In this document: positions 5,972 through 7,141 of the stretch, one piece after another | Layout: each line of letters opens with the position of its first letter | Position numbering within the stretch: the stretch's first letter is position 1 | Origin: Gemmatimonadota bacterium | GTDB taxonomy: Bacteria; Gemmatimonadota; Gemmatimonadetes; Gemmatimonadales; GWC2-71-9 | Direction of reading: 5' to 3' | Assembly (NCBI GenBank): GCA_029884275.1 | Contig: JAOUIC010000081.1 | Span: 1 to 7,141, forward strand | Length of the DNA stretch: 7,141 bases | The notes under the pieces: model-generated | Told to the model about the DNA's origin: nothing | The model's database searches: none | What the model saw: the letters and a program-made list of their open reading frames with translations, nothing else | Translations under genes and position numbers: made by a program

Positions 5972-7076
5972 ATGAAAGACATCATCGAGCGACTGGACGA
6001 TATCGAGCGCCGTTCACTCCAGATCCGGGGTTTTCTTTGACCTCGACACCAAGCAGCGCGAGCTGATCCTGCTGGAGGCGCGGCAGGCGGAGCCCAGCTT
6101 CTGGGCCAACCAGGAGAGTGCCCGGGAGGTGGTCCAAGCCGTCAAGCAGCTCAAGGGATGGGTCAGTCCGGCGCTCGACATCGAACGCCGGCTCGGTGAC
6201 GCACGGGCCATGATCGAGTTGCTCGAGGCCGAGCCGGACACGGAGCTGAGCCAGGAACTCCGGACCGAAGTCGATCGCCTGGAATCGTCGCTGGCGGGGT
6301 TCGAGCTTCAGGCCATGCTGCAGGGCCCGGAGGACACCCAGGACGCAATCCTGACCATCCACCCCGGGGCCGGCGGCACCGAGTCGCAGGACTGGGCCGA
6401 GATGCTGATGCGGATGTACGTCCGCTGGGCGGAGCGGCGCGGGTTCGAGGTGAGCATCCTCGACCTCCTGCCTGGGGAGGAAGCCGGCATCAAGTCGGTC
6501 TCGATCGAGATCAAGGGCCGCTATGCCTATGGCTTCCTGAAGGCGGAGAAGGGAGTTCACCGGCTGGTGCGGATCTCTCCGTTCGACTCGCAGGCCCGGC
6601 GGCACACCTCCTTCGCGTCGGTCTTCGTGTATCCCGACATCGACGACACGATCGAGGTAGACCTTCGCGAGGAGGATATCAGGATGGACGTCTTTCGCGC
6701 CTCCGGGGCAGGCGGCCAGCATGTGAACAAGACGTCGTCCGCGGTGCGCCTGACCCACGTCCCGACCGGCCTGGTGGTTTCCTGTCAGCAGGAACGGAGC
6801 CAGGTGAAGAACCGCGCCACCGCGATGAAGATGCTGCGAGCGGCCATCTACCAGAAGAAGCTCGAGGAGCAGGAGGCCGAACGGGCGAAGCTGGAGGCCA
6901 CCAAGACAGACAACTCCTGGGGCAACCAGATCCGCTCGTACGTCTTCCAGCCCTACACCATGGTCAACGACCACCGCACCGAGCTCAAGGTGGGCGACGT
7001 CCAGCGCGTCATGGATGGCGACCTCGACCAGTTCATCGAAGCCTATCTGAAGCGCTTCGGGGGCAAGGCGGCGTGA
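5972..7076 (+). CDS. prfB: peptide chain release factor 2 (RF2), with programmed +1 frameshift
   Basis: Class I release factor that recognises UAA and UGA in the ribosomal A site and triggers peptide release. Synthesis is from 5972-6037, then 6039-7076: 22 codons from ATG 5972 (MKDIIERLDDIERRSLQIRGFL), an in-frame UGA at 6038-6040, and a +1 shift to GAC at 6039, giving 367 residues against about 365 in E. coli. All functional motifs are present. Residues about 1-115 are the helical domain 1. SPF (202-204) is the RF2 stop-codon recognition tripeptide. GGQ (247-249, in SGAGGQHVNKTSS) is the peptidyl-transferase-centre motif. The C-terminus follows the family pattern to GDLDQFIEAYLKRF. An ATG-only reading from 6129 would lack domain 1 and is not the real start. 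A GGGA purine run precedes ATG 5972. Low RF2 favours frameshifting, so the gene autoregulates. The stop overlaps the next gene (GTGA). Confidence 0.96.
6027..6041 (+). promoter_or_regulatory. RF2 programmed +1 frameshift site
   Basis: The slippery sequence CTT-TGA-C lies at 6035-6041, identical to the canonical RF2 recoding heptamer. Leu-tRNA on CTT re-pairs one base forward (TTT) while UGA waits for RF2, and translation resumes at GAC. Upstream, GGGG at 6027-6030 is the internal Shine-Dalgarno-like stimulator. It is shorter than the classical AGGGGG and lies four rather than three bases before CTT. Peptide context RGFL-D corresponds to E. coli RGYL-D. Confidence 0.95.
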
Positions 7077-7141
7077 CAACTCCCCGCTCCTTCGTCGAGG
7101 AGGCCCGGCGCGCCAAGCTCCCGAGGCTGGCGGCGCTCGGC
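7073..7141 (+). CDS. lysS: probable lysyl-tRNA synthetase, first 23 codons, runs off window
   Basis: GTG at 7073-7075 overlaps the prfB stop (GTGA, 4 bases), a classic coupled start. The visible peptide starts MTTPRSFVEEARRAKLPRLA and is followed by ALG. The EEARRAKLPRLAALG segment resembles the N-terminal helix of class II LysRS, where an EExxxRRxKLxxLxxxG pattern precedes the anticodon-binding domain. The prfB-lysS gene order is known from E. coli and many other bacteria and supports the call. Only 23 residues are seen, so no catalytic motif can be checked; another gene with a basic N-terminal helix is possible. Confidence 0.65.
   Translation, partial: MTTPRSFVEEARRAKLPRLAALG

Noticed and set aside
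5982..7079. 365-codon open frame on the minus strand
   Set aside because: Exact antisense of prfB, whose GGQ and SPF motifs are unambiguous.

Overview
The window is dense, GC-rich bacterial chromosome with Shine-Dalgarno starts, frequent GTG/TTG starts and overlapping genes. A Gram-negative, soil-type phylum such as Gemmatimonadota would fit the base composition, the domain mix and the prfB-lysS order, but no phylogenetic marker here proves it; this is an inference.

Layout. (1) 1-690 (+): C-terminal two thirds of a CaCA-family Ca2+/H+ exchanger, entering from the left edge. (2) about 780-2545 (+): a two-gene unit with stop and start overlapping by one base. The first gene encodes a degenerate receiver domain joined to a GGDEF-like domain (GGDDF variant, no inhibitory site). 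The second encodes an N-terminal zinc ribbon, a long proline-rich linker and a conserved-looking helical C-terminus. (3) 2666-5258 (-): a tight leftward cluster of a DUF1801-type small protein, a five-helix membrane sulfatase-fold protein resembling LTA synthase/phosphoglycerol transferase, and a 51-residue small protein. The first and last each look broken by one extra G in a G-run, so they are either real frameshifts or assembly indels. (4) 5259-5971: a gene-poor stretch holding a 5' remnant of an IS5-type transposase between two CTAG tetramers. (5) 5972-7141 (+): prfB (release factor 2) with the classical in-frame UGA programmed +1 frameshift site, overlapping by 4 bases the first 23 codons of a gene that looks like lysS.

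How the genes work together. prfB and lysS form a translation operon, and prfB is autoregulated through its own UGA. The GGDEF/zinc-ribbon pair is probably a regulatory module. The leftward cluster centres on an envelope-modifying transferase. The best-supported special feature is the RF2 recoding site. The least understood items are the receiver-GGDDF/zinc-ribbon pair and the 51-residue frameshifted ORF. I found no CRISPR array, rRNA, tRNA or clear defence system.
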